Origin: Phycisphaerales bacterium
GTDB lineage: Bacteria > Planctomycetota > UBA1135 > UBA2386
Reading direction: 5' to 3'
Assembly: GCA_020247305.1 (NCBI GenBank)
Contig: JADCJE010000088.1
Coordinates: 1-49,827, forward strand
Length of the DNA stretch: 49,827 bases
The notes beneath the pieces were generated by a model. It saw only the letters and a list, made by a program, of their open reading frames with translations, had not been told where the DNA came from and did no database searches. The translations under genes were made by a program, and so were the position numbers. Positions 7,877-18,152 of this stretch are shown piece by piece; position 1 is the first letter of the stretch; each line of letters begins with the position of its first letter.

Positions 7877-8225
7877 GGCAGGGCGGATTGTCCGGCCGGG
7901 TGGGCGCCGGGGACAGCCTCGTCCGGGCGTTGGCGCCCCGGTCGACGCAGCGCCGGGCCCGCGGCCGCGCCAACGCCCACCGCCTTCGCGCCGCAGGGAA
8001 GGCCACGGTGGCGACGGAGGCTTCCCCCCGTCGGCGTCCCAGGGCCCTCTCGCGCGGAGGCAGGCAGCGCACCGCCGCCGCTCGGCGCCTGCAGGCCCGC
8101 GCGGGCGTCGCGCGCGGGCCGGCGCGGCGCGCCTGCTCGGGACGGCCGCGCGCCGGCGGCGCAGGGGCCTGCCCGTCGCCGCCGCGACCCGCGACACCGC
8201 CGGCCGCGGGCGGCATTCTGTCCGC
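7877..8225. other. 349-bp divergent intergenic region, no gene seen
   Basis: It separates the sigma factor (minus strand) from the HD protein (plus strand) and so should contain both promoters. It is very GC-rich and low in complexity; I could not identify a convincing -35/-10 pair, a hairpin followed by T residues, or a reading frame with protein-like composition. Confidence 0.5.
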
Positions 8226-8897
8226 GTGGATCACGACCGGTTCGAGCCGCTGCCGGGTACGCGCTTCGTGGCGCCGGTCGGCCGGCTCGACGCGGTGGTC
8301 GCCGGTTTGCGCGGCGGACCTGCCGCGGACGCCGACGCGCTCGCGTCCCTGCGGACGCGGCTGGTCGACGGCTGGTCGGAGCCGCACCGCCACTACCACT
8401 CGCTGCAGCACCTCGTCGAGTGCCTGGACTTGCTCGACGATCCGCAGGTCCACCGCACCGTCGACCGCGTGCACGAGGTCGAACTCGCGATCTGGCTGCA
8501 CGACCTCGTCTACGACCCGCAGCGGCACGACAACGAAGAACGCAGCGCCGACGCGGGGCGGCGGCTGCTCGCCGCGATCGGCGGGATCCCGGCGGACGCC
8601 ATCGCGCGCATCGCTGCGCTGGTCATGGCGACGAAGCTGCACGTCGCCGCGACGCCCGACGAAGCGGCACTGCTCGACATCGACCTCGCCATCCTCGCCG
8701 CGCCGCCGGCGCGCTTCGCCGAGTACGAAGCCCAGATCCGGCGCGAGTACGCCTTCGTCGACGATGCGCGGTACCACGCTGCCCGCCATGCCGTGCTCAC
8801 GGGCTTCCTCGCGCGACCGCGGCTCTACCGCTCCGGCGTGCTGCACGAGCGCTGCGAAGCCCGAGCGCGCGCGAATCTGGCGGCAGCGACGCGCTGA
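8226..8897 (+). CDS. Predicted metal-dependent HD-domain phosphohydrolase
   Basis: 223 residues from a GTG start that begins the conserved part (V-D-H-D-R-F); the upstream frame is low complexity. The core motifs are H-Y-H-S-L-Q-H-L (His 58 and His 62), the H-D pair in W-L-H-D-L-V-Y (His 92, Asp 93), A-L-V-M-A-T-K-L-H near 131-139, and L-D-I-D-L-A-I-L-A (Asp 151 and 153). This matches the small predicted HD-superfamily hydrolase group with the H-x-x-x-H-x pattern (COG4339-like). The substrate is unknown; members are sometimes mislabelled by distant eukaryotic similarity. The gene appears to be single. Confidence 0.85.
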   Translation: MDHDRFEPLPGTRFVAPVGRLDAVVAGLRGGPAADADALASLRTRLVDGWSEPHRHYHSLQHLVECLDLLDDPQVHRTVDRVHEVELAIWLHDLVYDPQRHDNEERSADAGRRLLAAIGGIPADAIARIAALVMATKLHVAATPDEAALLDIDLAILAAPPARFAEYEAQIRREYAFVDDARYHAARHAVLTGFLARPRLYRSGVLHERCEARARANLAAATR

Positions 8898-9030
8898 GGC
8901 GGCGCGGAGCCGCGGGCGCGTTGCCCTGCGCGCGCAGCGTCGCGCCGGCTGGCGACGCCAGCCGGCGGCGCGAGGGCGCGACCTCGCCACGTGAACCTGC
9001 CCCCCGCGTCGGCTATCCCTCACCACGCAG

Positions 9031-10107
9031 ATGCGCACGGCGGCCTACGTCTACTCCGGGTGGCACCCGATCCCCGAGCGCGACGCCGCGTTCCACCCGG
9101 GCTTCACCGAGTGGGAACTGGTCGCCGGCTGCCGGCCGCGCTTCCCGGGCCATCAGCAGCCCAAGACGCCGCTGCTCGGCGCGTACGACGACCGCGATCC
9201 GATCGAACTCGGCCGTCGCCTGCAGCTCGCGCTCGCGCACGGCATCGACGCCTTCGTGTTCGGCGTGTTCTGGTGCCGCGGCAAGCGTGTGTTCGAGCAG
9301 GGGCTCGACGCGGGTTTCCTGCGTTCGGCGGTCGGCGGCACGGCCCCGTTCGCGTGCATGTGGGCCAATCGCATGCCGCGGCGCGTGCTGCCGGTGACGC
9401 GCGCCGACCTGCCGGTGCTCGATCCGAGCCGCTTCGTGCCGAGCGACGTCGACGACTTCGTGCGCTTCGTCGCGATGCTGGCGAGCAACTACTTCGCGCG
9501 GCCCAACTACCTGACCGTCGGCGGCCGCAGCTACCTGTCGATCTTCGACTCGACGTTCTTCGTCAAGGAACTCGGCGTCGATGGCGCGCGCGCGGCGGTG
9601 ACGGCGGCGCGGCGCTGGCTCGCCGACCACGGCCATCGCGACCTGCACCTCGCGGCGATCGAGCCGAACGCCGACGCGCTGCCGCTCGTGCGCGCCATCG
9701 GCTTCGACAGCGTGACGCACTACGTCTTCCTGCCGGACTGGAAGGGCCCGTTCGAGCAGGACTACGCGACAATGGCGGCGCTGCGCGCGCAGATGTGGCC
9801 GGCGTTCGCCGAGCGCGCCGGCCTGCCGTACATGCCCGCCGTCGCGACCGGCTGGGACGCGAGCGCGCGCGGCGCCGACTTCGGCGACGCGCGGCCGGAC
9901 AAGTACCCGTGGTGGCCGGTGGTCACCGGCGAGCACCCCGAGCGCTTCGCGCAGGCGCTGGCGCGCGCCCGCGCATTCCGGTCGCCGGTCGGCGGTGTCG
10001 ACGACCCGCTGGTGCTGGTGGCGTCGCTCAACGAGTGGAGCGAAGGCCACTACCTCGAACCCGACGAGCGCTTCGGCACGGGCTGGCTGCAGGCCTGCCG
10101 GCGCTGA
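9031..10107 (+). CDS. WbsX / GH99-like glycan-associated protein
   Basis: 358 residues starting at ATG 9031. The N-terminus A-A-Y-V-Y-S-G-W-H-P-I-P, the G-F-T-E-W-E motif (about 30-35), the D-P-x-x-L-x-R-x-L-x-L-A-x-x-x-G-I-D-A-F block (about 57-75) and the C-terminal N-E-W-S-E-G-H-Y-L-E-P-D signature are those of the WbsX-like (GH99-related) TIM-barrel family. Such proteins occur in O-antigen and capsule clusters and are thought to act on polysaccharide, in some cases as mannan-type endo-hydrolases or phosphodiester-forming enzymes. No signal peptide is visible, so a cytoplasmic role is likely. The gene stands alone here; it converges on the RidA gene 16 bp away. Confidence 0.9.
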   Translation: MRTAAYVYSGWHPIPERDAAFHPGFTEWELVAGCRPRFPGHQQPKTPLLGAYDDRDPIELGRRLQLALAHGIDAFVFGVFWCRGKRVFEQGLDAGFLRSAVGGTAPFACMWANRMPRRVLPVTRADLPVLDPSRFVPSDVDDFVRFVAMLASNYFARPNYLTVGGRSYLSIFDSTFFVKELGVDGARAAVTAARRWLADHGHRDLHLAAIEPNADALPLVRAIGFDSVTHYVFLPDWKGPFEQDYATMAALRAQMWPAFAERAGLPYMPAVATGWDASARGADFGDARPDKYPWWPVVTGEHPERFAQALARARAFRSPVGGVDDPLVLVASLNEWSEGHYLEPDERFGTGWLQACRR

Positions 10108-10123
10108 CCGCGGGCGCTGCCGC

Positions 10124-10531
10124 TCACGCGCCGCGGCCGCCGACGTACGCGACGGCTTCGATCTCCAGCCGCAGGCCGTCGTACAGCCGCCCCACCGGCA
10201 CCGCCGCGCGCGCGGGCCGGTGCTCGCCGGAGAACTGCGCGTACGCCGCGTCGAAGTCGTCCCAGTCGTCCTCCGACGCCAGCCACGCCGTGACCTTGAC
10301 GACATCGGTCCATTGCGCGCCGGCGGCGGCGAGCGCGCTCGCGAGGTTGCGCAGCGCGATCGTCGTCTGCTCGCGCATCGGCAGCGTCGCATCGGCAACG
10401 CCGCCAGGCGGCACCGGCAACTGGCCGGAGACGAACACGAAGCCGCCGGCGGCGACGGCGTGCGAGTAGTGACCCGCCGGCGCGATACCGGCGGCGTTGG
10501 AACGGAACTGGCGCGGACGCAGGTCGCTCAT
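10124..10531 (-). CDS. RidA family (YjgF/YER057c/UK114) deaminase
   Basis: 135 residues, the normal length of the family, from ATG 10531. The motifs Y-S-H-A-V near 22, V-F-V-S-G-Q-L-P (32-39), the helix with V-V-K-V-T-A-W-L (77-84) and the C-terminal P-A-R (Arg 108) and E-I-E-A (Glu 123) are conserved; the Arg and Glu are the catalytic pair of RidA that hydrolyses reactive 2-aminoacrylate and other enamines/imines from amino acid catabolism. It lies downstream of nothing obviously metabolic; the next upstream gene is the diguanylate cyclase, whose stop lies 89 bp away on the same strand. Confidence 0.93.
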   Translation of the reverse strand: MSDLRPRQFRSNAAGIAPAGHYSHAVAAGGFVFVSGQLPVPPGGVADATLPMREQTTIALRNLASALAAAGAQWTDVVKVTAWLASEDDWDDFDAAYAQFSGEHRPARAAVPVGRLYDGLRLEIEAVAYVGGRGA

Positions 10532-10619
10532 GGGCGGCGCAGAGTAGGAGTCTGCGTCACCGAACGCGCGCCGTTGCGCATCGTCGCCGCCCGTCCGGCC
10601 GCGCGCAGGTCCTGTCCCG

Positions 10620-12359
10620 TCACGGCCGGACGGTGTTGCGGCCGGCGCGCTTGGCGTCGTAGAGGGCGCGGTCGGCGCGCGCAAACGCGGCGTCGATGCC
10701 GGGATCCTCGGGCGCCAGCACGGCGACGCCGATGCTGATGGTGAAGGCGACCGGCTTGCCGTCGACGACCGCCGGATTGGCGGCGACCGCGCGACACAGG
10801 CGCTCGGCGAACAGCCGCGCCTCGGCGAGCGACGTGTCGGGCAACAGCACGAGGAACTCCTCGCCGCCGCTGCGGCCGATGGCGTCGGCGCGGCGGATCG
10901 CGCCCGAGGCGACGTCGGCGAAGTGCCGCAGCACGGCGTCGCCGGCGGCGTGGCCGAGTTCGTCGTTGACGCGCTTGAACTCGTCGAGATCGATCGCCAG
11001 CACGCTGCTGTGGATCTCCGGGCGGCGCTTCACGCGCGCGTGTTCGGACTCGACGCGCTGCAGGATGCTGCGGCGGTTCGGCAGGCCGGTCAGCGCGTCG
11101 GTCAACGCGAGATGCTGCAACTCGTTGGCCAGCGCCCGGCGTTCGGTGATGTCCTCGAAGCTGGCGTAGACGAACTCGATGCGGCCGTCCCTGCTGATCG
11201 GGATGGCGTTGACCAGGATCCAGGCGCGGTCGCGGCTGGGCACCGACACGCCCATGACGACGTTGCGCACCGGCTGGCCGGTGCGCAGCGCGACCATCGC
11301 CGGGTGCTCGTCGCCGGGGAAGTCGCTGCCGTCTTCGCGCAGCGTGCGCCAGCGCGGGTCGATCGACGACCGGCCCTGCATCTGGCTCAGCGACAGGCCG
11401 AGGATGCGCTGCGCCGCCGGGTTGGCGTCGGTGATGCGGCCCTGCGCGTCCTGGTAGACGACGCCGGTAGGCGACGTCTCGTACAGCGTGCGGAACTTCG
11501 ACACGCTGTCGAGGAACCACGCCTCGTACTCCTTGCGCTGCGTGACGTCGGTGAAGACGCCGGCCCAGGCGATGCCGTCCTCGCCATCGGGCGCGACGCG
11601 GGCGGCGGCGCGCACCTGCCGCCGCGCGCCGGCGGCGGTCGCGACGGCGAACTCGTGCTGCCAGTCGGAGCCGTCGGCGACGGCGCGTTCGAGCGACGCG
11701 GTGAACGCGGCGCGGTCGGCTTCGACGAGGCGCTCGGCCAGCAGCGACGGCTGCGCGCACACGTCGCCGGCCTCGACGCCGAACAGCTCGCGCACGCCCC
11801 TGCTGACGAGTTCGAAGCGCGGCTCGCGCCGCGGGCCGCGCACGATGCGGAACGCCGCGCCGGGCAGGGTGTCGACGAACTGCTGCAGCAGGTCGGCGCG
11901 GCGGCGCAGCGCGTCGCGCTCGTGTCGGTCGACGGTGACGTCGTCGAAGGACACGACGGCCGCGGCGGGTCCCGGCCCGGCGCAGCGCGTGGCCGCGGCG
12001 CGGAACCAGCGCGGGCCGTCGCGGCCGCGCAGCGGGGCATCGACGCCGACGGCGTCGCAGCGGCCGGCGAGCACGTCGGACAGCTGGGCGATGAAGCCGC
12101 CGAGGCCGGCGTCCCCGCCGGCGGCGCGGGCGCGGTCCCACGCGGCGACGTAGCCGTCGCCCTCGCGGCCGCAGCACGGCGCGCCGTCGTCGCGGACGTC
12201 GCATTCGCGCCAACTGCGATTGGTCGCCAGGATCACCCCGGCGGCGTCGAGCACGGCCAGCGCGCCCGGCAGCACGTCGAGCGCCGCCGCCGCGGCGACG
12301 ACGCCAACGGGGTTTCCGCCGCTCGGGCTGCCGTCCTGCGCTGCCGACATTGCGCGCAT
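10620..12359 (-). CDS. Diguanylate cyclase with three PAS-type sensor domains
   Basis: 579 residues. Three PAS-like modules precede the catalytic domain: about 28-145 (L-A-V-L-D-A-A-G-V-I-L-A-T-N), about 152-275, and about 285-405 (P-T-G-V-V-Y-Q-D-A-Q-G-R-I-T-D-A-N-P-A-A, ending F-E-D-I-T-E-R). The GGDEF domain runs from about 411: D-A-L-T-G-L-P-N-R-R (421-430), the active-site loop G-G-E-E-F (498-502), and R-A-D-R-A-L-Y-D-A-K. An R-x-x-D inhibitory site (Arg 489, Asp 492) sits the standard five residues before the active-site loop, so the enzyme should make cyclic di-GMP and be inhibited by it. No transmembrane helix is seen; it is a cytoplasmic sensor. No EAL or HD-GYP partner is next to it. 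Confidence 0.95.
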   Translation of the reverse strand: MRAMSAAQDGSPSGGNPVGVVAAAAALDVLPGALAVLDAAGVILATNRSWRECDVRDDGAPCCGREGDGYVAAWDRARAAGGDAGLGGFIAQLSDVLAGRCDAVGVDAPLRGRDGPRWFRAAATRCAGPGPAAAVVSFDDVTVDRHERDALRRRADLLQQFVDTLPGAAFRIVRGPRREPRFELVSRGVRELFGVEAGDVCAQPSLLAERLVEADRAAFTASLERAVADGSDWQHEFAVATAAGARRQVRAAARVAPDGEDGIAWAGVFTDVTQRKEYEAWFLDSVSKFRTLYETSPTGVVYQDAQGRITDANPAAQRILGLSLSQMQGRSSIDPRWRTLREDGSDFPGDEHPAMVALRTGQPVRNVVMGVSVPSRDRAWILVNAIPISRDGRIEFVYASFEDITERRALANELQHLALTDALTGLPNRRSILQRVESEHARVKRRPEIHSSVLAIDLDEFKRVNDELGHAAGDAVLRHFADVASGAIRRADAIGRSGGEEFLVLLPDTSLAEARLFAERLCRAVAANPAVVDGKPVAFTISIGVAVLAPEDPGIDAAFARADRALYDAKRAGRNTVRP

Positions 12360-12419
12360 GCTGACGCGGACGCGCCGCCGCGCAACTGCAAAAGCACGGC
12401 GCGCTGGCCCATGCCGGAG

Positions 12420-13628
<1,209 letters not shown>

Positions 13629-13704
13629 GCCCGCAGTCTAACGCGGGCGGGCGACCAGCCGGCGGCCGCGCGCACCGCGGCCACCCGCACCGCGGCCAGG
13701 AGCC

Positions 13705-13988
13705 GCCGCAGCGGGCTGGTTGCCTGCGTTCGCCCTACGTCGCACCCCGCGTTGCGGCGGCGACCCGGCAACCCACGCCGCAGCGGGCTGGTTGCCTGCG
13801 TTCGCCCTGCGTCGCACCCCGCGTTGCGGCGGCGACCCGGCAACCCACGCCGCAGCGGGCTGGTTCCCTTCGTTCGCCCTACGTCGCACCCCGCGTTGCG
13901 GCGGCGACCCGGCAACCCACGCCGCAGCGGGCTGGTTCCCTTCGTTCGCCCTGCGTCGCACCCCGCGTTGCGGCGGCGACCCGGCAAC
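13705..13988. repeat. 72-bp tandem repeat array, four copies
   Basis: Units start at 13705, 13777, 13849 and 13921 with GCCGCAGCGGGCTGGTT, period exactly 72 bp; the last unit is 68 bp and ends at the base before the stop codon of the Clp N-domain gene (13989). Units differ at only a few bases in two places: GCCTGCG in copies 1-2 against CCCTTCG in copies 3-4, and CTACG in copies 1 and 3 against CTGCG in copies 2 and 4. Because 72 is a multiple of three and the unit lacks stops, several frames are open through the array (24-residue repeats such as R-R-T-P-R-C-G-G-D-P-A-T), but none has a plausible gene start. It occupies most of the 360-bp gap between dinB and the Clp-like gene. Confidence 0.95.
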
Positions 13989-14441
13989 TCAAAACCACTC
14001 AGGCACGATCTCGGGGTCGAGCCCCATCGCCTGCAGGATCAGCGTCTGCACGTACGCCGGATCGATGGCGAACTCCTTCAGCGTCTCGTAGCAGCTGCCC
14101 GACTTGATCGACAGCAGCGCCAGCGCGAGGTGCTCCGGCTCGACCTTCTTGCCGCCGAGTTGCTGGGCGGCGTCCTTGGCGCGCTCGAACGCGGTGCGCA
14201 CGTGCCGGTTGAACGGGCCGTTGTTGACGCCCGGCTCGCGCGGCAGGCTCTGCACGTAGCCCGAGAACATGTCCGGGTCGACGTTGAGGTCATGGAAGAT
14301 GTGGTGCAGGCAGACGCTGCGGTCGACGGTCAGGCCGTAGATGACGTGGCCCGTCGCCACCGACTCGTCGGCGAGCTGCTGCGCCAGCTCCTCGGCCTTC
14401 TTGATGGCCAGGACCGTCTTCTCGGCGAAGTCCTCGAACAT
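13989..14441 (-). CDS. Stand-alone Clp N-terminal (Clp R) domain protein
   Basis: 150 residues from ATG 14441. The opening F-E-D-F-A-E-K-T-V-L-A-I-K-K-A-E-E-L-A is the first helix of the ClpA/ClpC N-domain, followed by T-G-H-V-I-Y-G-L and, in the second pseudo-repeat, V-E-P-E-H-L-A-L-A-L-L. These two four-helix repeats bind adaptors and substrates in ClpC and ClpA. No AAA+ module follows, so this is either an adaptor/decoy-like protein (compare ClpN-like or ClpS-associated single-domain proteins) that tunes a Clp ATPase elsewhere, or a remnant. The length and intact reading frame favour a real protein. Its stop codon touches the 72-bp array. Confidence 0.85.
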   Translation of the reverse strand: MFEDFAEKTVLAIKKAEELAQQLADESVATGHVIYGLTVDRSVCLHHIFHDLNVDPDMFSGYVQSLPREPGVNNGPFNRHVRTAFERAKDAAQQLGGKKVEPEHLALALLSIKSGSCYETLKEFAIDPAYVQTLILQAMGLDPEIVPEWF

Positions 14442-14512
14442 AGGGGGCGCGGACTCTAGCGACCCCGCCGCCCGCCCGCCACCCGGGGATGCCCCGGCGC
14501 GTCCGGAAACGC

Positions 14513-15001
14513 TCACTTGCGCGCCTGCAGCCGGTTGGCCCGGCGCTGCTGGGCGGCGGCGAAGCGGCGCTTCTCGTCCTCGGTCTCGGGCAACACCGGC
14601 GGCACCGGCCGCGGCGCGCGCGACTCCGGATCGAGCGACACGAACGTCAGGTACGCCGACGCCACGTGCTTGCGCTCGCCGGTCGAACGCTGCTCCTGCC
14701 AGACCTTGACCCCGATCTCCATCGACGTGCGGCCGGCGAAGTTGACCGACGCCAGCAGCACCACGACGGCCCCGACCGGCACCGGGTTGACGAAGTTGAT
14801 GTTGTCGACGTTGGCGGTCACGACCGGGGTGCGGGCGTGGCGGCCGGCGCAGACGGCGGCGGCGATGTCGATCCAGTGCATGACGCGGCCACCCATGCAG
14901 TTGCCGAGCGGGTTGGCGTCGTTGGGGAAGACGATCTCGGTCATCTCGACCTTGCTCGCGCTCACGGGGCGCGGCGGCGGGGTCTCGGCAGGTGCGGTCA
15001 T
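14513..15001 (-). CDS. Hotdog-fold acyl-CoA thioesterase
   Basis: 162 residues from ATG 15001; the frame runs further upstream but is antisense to the lipoprotein gene there. Single hotdog domain of the cytosolic acyl-CoA hydrolase type: F-P-N-D-A-N-P-L-G-N-C-M-G-G-R-V-M-H-W-I-D (Asn 27, Asp 28 at the usual catalytic region), T-A-N-V-D-N-I-N-F-V-N-P-V near 62-74, and V-A-S-A-Y-L-T-F-V-S-L-D near 113-124. Members hydrolyse medium to long acyl-CoA to free fatty acid. A charged Arg/Lys-rich tail follows. It is 71 bp upstream of the Clp N-domain gene on the same strand and may share its transcript. Confidence 0.93.
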   Translation of the reverse strand: MTAPAETPPPRPVSASKVEMTEIVFPNDANPLGNCMGGRVMHWIDIAAAVCAGRHARTPVVTANVDNINFVNPVPVGAVVVLLASVNFAGRTSMEIGVKVWQEQRSTGERKHVASAYLTFVSLDPESRAPRPVPPVLPETEDEKRRFAAAQQRRANRLQARK

Positions 15002-15061
15002 GTGGCGGCGACTGTAGAACGGCTTGGCCCGCGGAAAAGGGCGCGACCCAGGCTTCCCGCC

Positions 15062-15580
15062 ATGAACCATCGCCAACTCGCCGCCTTCCTGCTGCTGCTG
15101 CTCGCCGGCTGCGCCTCCAACTACGACTTCACGCAGGCTCGCCTGCCCGACGGCGGCTTCGACGTGCCCAAGCTGATCGCCGACCTGAAGGCCTCGGGCG
15201 AACCCCGGCTGCACCACAACGCGTGGTTGCCGTTGCTCCACTACGAGGAAGTCGGGTTCGAGCCCGCGAGGGGCTCGTCCCCCGCGGGCTACGTCCTGAA
15301 GACGAAGACCACCTTGGGGCCGATCTACTTCGCCACGCGGGACGACGAGCGCGTGGTCGACAGCGCCGGCGCGCCGGTCGAGTCGACCACCGAGCGCCGG
15401 ATCGGCTGGGGGCTGCTGTACAACGACAAGCGGCGCGACATCGCCACGACGCACGGCCTGCGCCAGCACATGGAGTGGCACCTGCTGCTGTTCTTCGGTC
15501 GCACGGACTCGCGCTTCGCCGAAGGCAAGCCGGCGGCGGCAGCGGCGACCGCGCCGACGACGCCGGCGGGCGCGAACTGA
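15062..15580 (+). CDS. Lipoprotein, paralogue A of a tandem pair
   Basis: 172 residues from ATG 15062. A lipoprotein signal peptide ends in L-L-A-G-C at Cys 18. The mature protein shares with its neighbour (15696-16232) the blocks Y-D-F-x-Q-A-R-L-P-x-G-G, K-L-I-A-x-L-K-A-S-G, G-Y-V-L, G-P-I-x-F-A, G-W-G-L-L and D-I-A-T-T-H-G-L-R, then L-L-L-F. The C-terminal 20 residues are Ala/Thr/Pro-rich. I do not recognise the family. The two genes clearly arose by tandem duplication and have since diverged to roughly half identity. The start lies only 60 bp from the thioesterase start on the opposite strand. Confidence 0.8.
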   Translation: MNHRQLAAFLLLLLAGCASNYDFTQARLPDGGFDVPKLIADLKASGEPRLHHNAWLPLLHYEEVGFEPARGSSPAGYVLKTKTTLGPIYFATRDDERVVDSAGAPVESTTERRIGWGLLYNDKRRDIATTHGLRQHMEWHLLLFFGRTDSRFAEGKPAAAAATAPTTPAGAN

Positions 15581-15695
15581 CGGCGACCTCGTCGCGTCGG
15601 CGGCTTGAGGCGGCGCCGCCGCCGCCGAGGCAGTAGCGTGCTGGCGATCACCGGACGCCGCATGTGCACCGGGCGGCCCGACGCATCCCCCCGCC

Positions 15696-16232
15696 ATGAC
15701 CCATCACCGCCTCGCCGCCTGCCTGCTGCTGCCGCTCACCGCCTGCGCCACCAGGTTCCAGCACTACGACTTCGCCCAGGCGCGCCTGCCCGGCGGCGGC
15801 TACGACACCGCCAAGCTGATCGCCGAACTGAAGGCCTCGGGCGCGAACGGCCTGCAGGACGGCTCGTGGTTTCCCCTGATCCACCTGGAGCGCACCGAGT
15901 TCGCGCCGACCCCGGCGAACCTGCCCGACGGCTACGTGCTGACGACGGTGAGCGCGTCGGGGCCGATCTTCTTCGCCGGGCGCAACGACCGGCGCATCGT
16001 CGACGGCAAGGGCGCCCTGGTCGAGTCGGCCGCCGGCAACTGGTTTGGCTGGGGCCTGCTGCACCACGCGCGCGAGCAAGACATCGCCACGACGCACGGC
16101 CTGCGCCGGCAGACGCACGGCCGCACGCTGCTGCTCTTCGGCGGCAACGAGCTGCGCTACCGCGCCGACGCGCCGGCGACGAACGACGCCCCGCCAGCAT
16201 CGGCGACGACGACCCCGGCGGCGGCGAAGTAA
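15696..16232 (+). CDS. Lipoprotein, paralogue B of a tandem pair
   Basis: 178 residues from ATG 15696, with lipobox L-T-A-C at Cys 17. It repeats the layout of the upstream paralogue: Y-D-F-A-Q-A-R-L-P-G-G-G-Y-D, K-L-I-A-E-L-K-A-S-G, W-F-P-L-I-H-L-E, G-P-I-F-F-A-G-R, V-D-G-K-G-A-L-V-E-S, and D-I-A-T-T-H-G-L-R-R, with an Ala/Thr/Pro tail. The strict conservation of D-I-A-T-T-H-G-L-R suggests a structural or functional core. The 115-bp gap between the copies holds no recognised element. Function unknown. Confidence 0.8.
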   Translation: MTHHRLAACLLLPLTACATRFQHYDFAQARLPGGGYDTAKLIAELKASGANGLQDGSWFPLIHLERTEFAPTPANLPDGYVLTTVSASGPIFFAGRNDRRIVDGKGALVESAAGNWFGWGLLHHAREQDIATTHGLRRQTHGRTLLLFGGNELRYRADAPATNDAPPASATTTPAAAK

Positions 16233-16271
16233 CCGCGCACTACCAGCGCCCCGTCGGCGACCGGACGGACG

Positions 16272-16700
16272 TCAGCGGCGCGCGGCGGCCGGCGCGGCGG
16301 CGGCATCGCTGGCCACCGGTTGCAGCCGCACGGGCGCTGCCGCACCGGCCAACGTCGCCACCCCGCGCGCCATCGCCAGTACGCCGAGGTCTTCTTCCTC
16401 GTCCCGGAAGGGCACGCGGCGGCTGAAGCGGCCGTTGGCGGACGCGTGGCCGAGCCAGCGGCCGCGCGGATCGACGATGCGGTAGAGCGCGACGGGGCCG
16501 CTCGGATCGCGGATCTCCAGTTGGTGCACGACCGCGACCAGCGCGTCGCCGTCGAAGGCCTGGAAGCGGGCCACTTCGACCACCTCGCGCGGCGCCAGGG
16601 GCGGCGGCGGCGGCGGCGGCGGCGGCGCGCCACCGCAGGCGGCCAGCGCCGCGGCGACCACGGCGGACGGCATCCAGCGGCGCGGCGGAGCGAAGGTCAT
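16272..16700 (-). CDS. Small lipoprotein with polyproline stretch
   Basis: 142 residues from ATG 16700. Signal peptide with lipobox L-A-A-C near residue 22, immediately followed by a run of nine prolines encoded by a GGC/GCC repeat. The remaining domain is beta-rich (V-A-L-Y-R-I-V-D-P-R-G-R-W-L-G-H, then R-V-P-F-R-D-E-E-E-D-L-G-V-L). No family recognised. The proline run probably acts as a rigid spacer from the membrane. It converges on paralogue B 39 bp away. Confidence 0.65.
   Translation of the reverse strand: MTFAPPRRWMPSAVVAAALAACGGAPPPPPPPPPLAPREVVEVARFQAFDGDALVAVVHQLEIRDPSGPVALYRIVDPRGRWLGHASANGRFSRRVPFRDEEEDLGVLAMARGVATLAGAAAPVRLQPVASDAAAAPAAARR
16601..16628 (+). repeat. (GGC)n microsatellite
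   Basis: About nine uninterrupted GGC units, encoding on the minus strand the polyproline run of the lipoprotein at 16272-16700. Such tracts are prone to slip-strand length change. Confidence 0.85.
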
Positions 16701-16964
16701 GTGTGGCTTCCCGCCCCTTCTATCCGCAGAATGTTCCCCCCGCTACTGCGGGCCAACCACCATGGCATCGTTGATCGGTGTGCAGCGAACCGCCCCCGGC
16801 CAGCAGCGCCGGCGCACCGACCTGCCCGTGCCCGCGCCCGACCTGCCGCAGCAACGCCTGCCACGCCAGCGCGCAACCGCGGCACGCACCACGCCGTCCA
16901 CCCGTGACCGCTCGCTGACCAACCGCTGAACGACGCCGATCGACCGCCGCACAAGACCAACGCC

Positions 16965-18148
<1,184 letters not shown>

Positions 18149-18152
<4 letters not shown>

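Noticed and set aside
13705..13988. CRISPR array
   Set aside because: The units are contiguous without unique spacers, and no cas genes are nearby.
13720..14091. Open frames through the 72-bp array
   Set aside because: The unit is 24 codons without stops in several frames, so reading frames remain open by chance. There is no proper start and no signal of coding selection.
16699..16929. Plus-strand open frame upstream of kbl
   Set aside because: Pro/Arg-rich translation without a family, and no ribosome-binding site; the region is more likely the kbl promoter. I also looked for a glycine or threonine riboswitch there and saw no conserved core.
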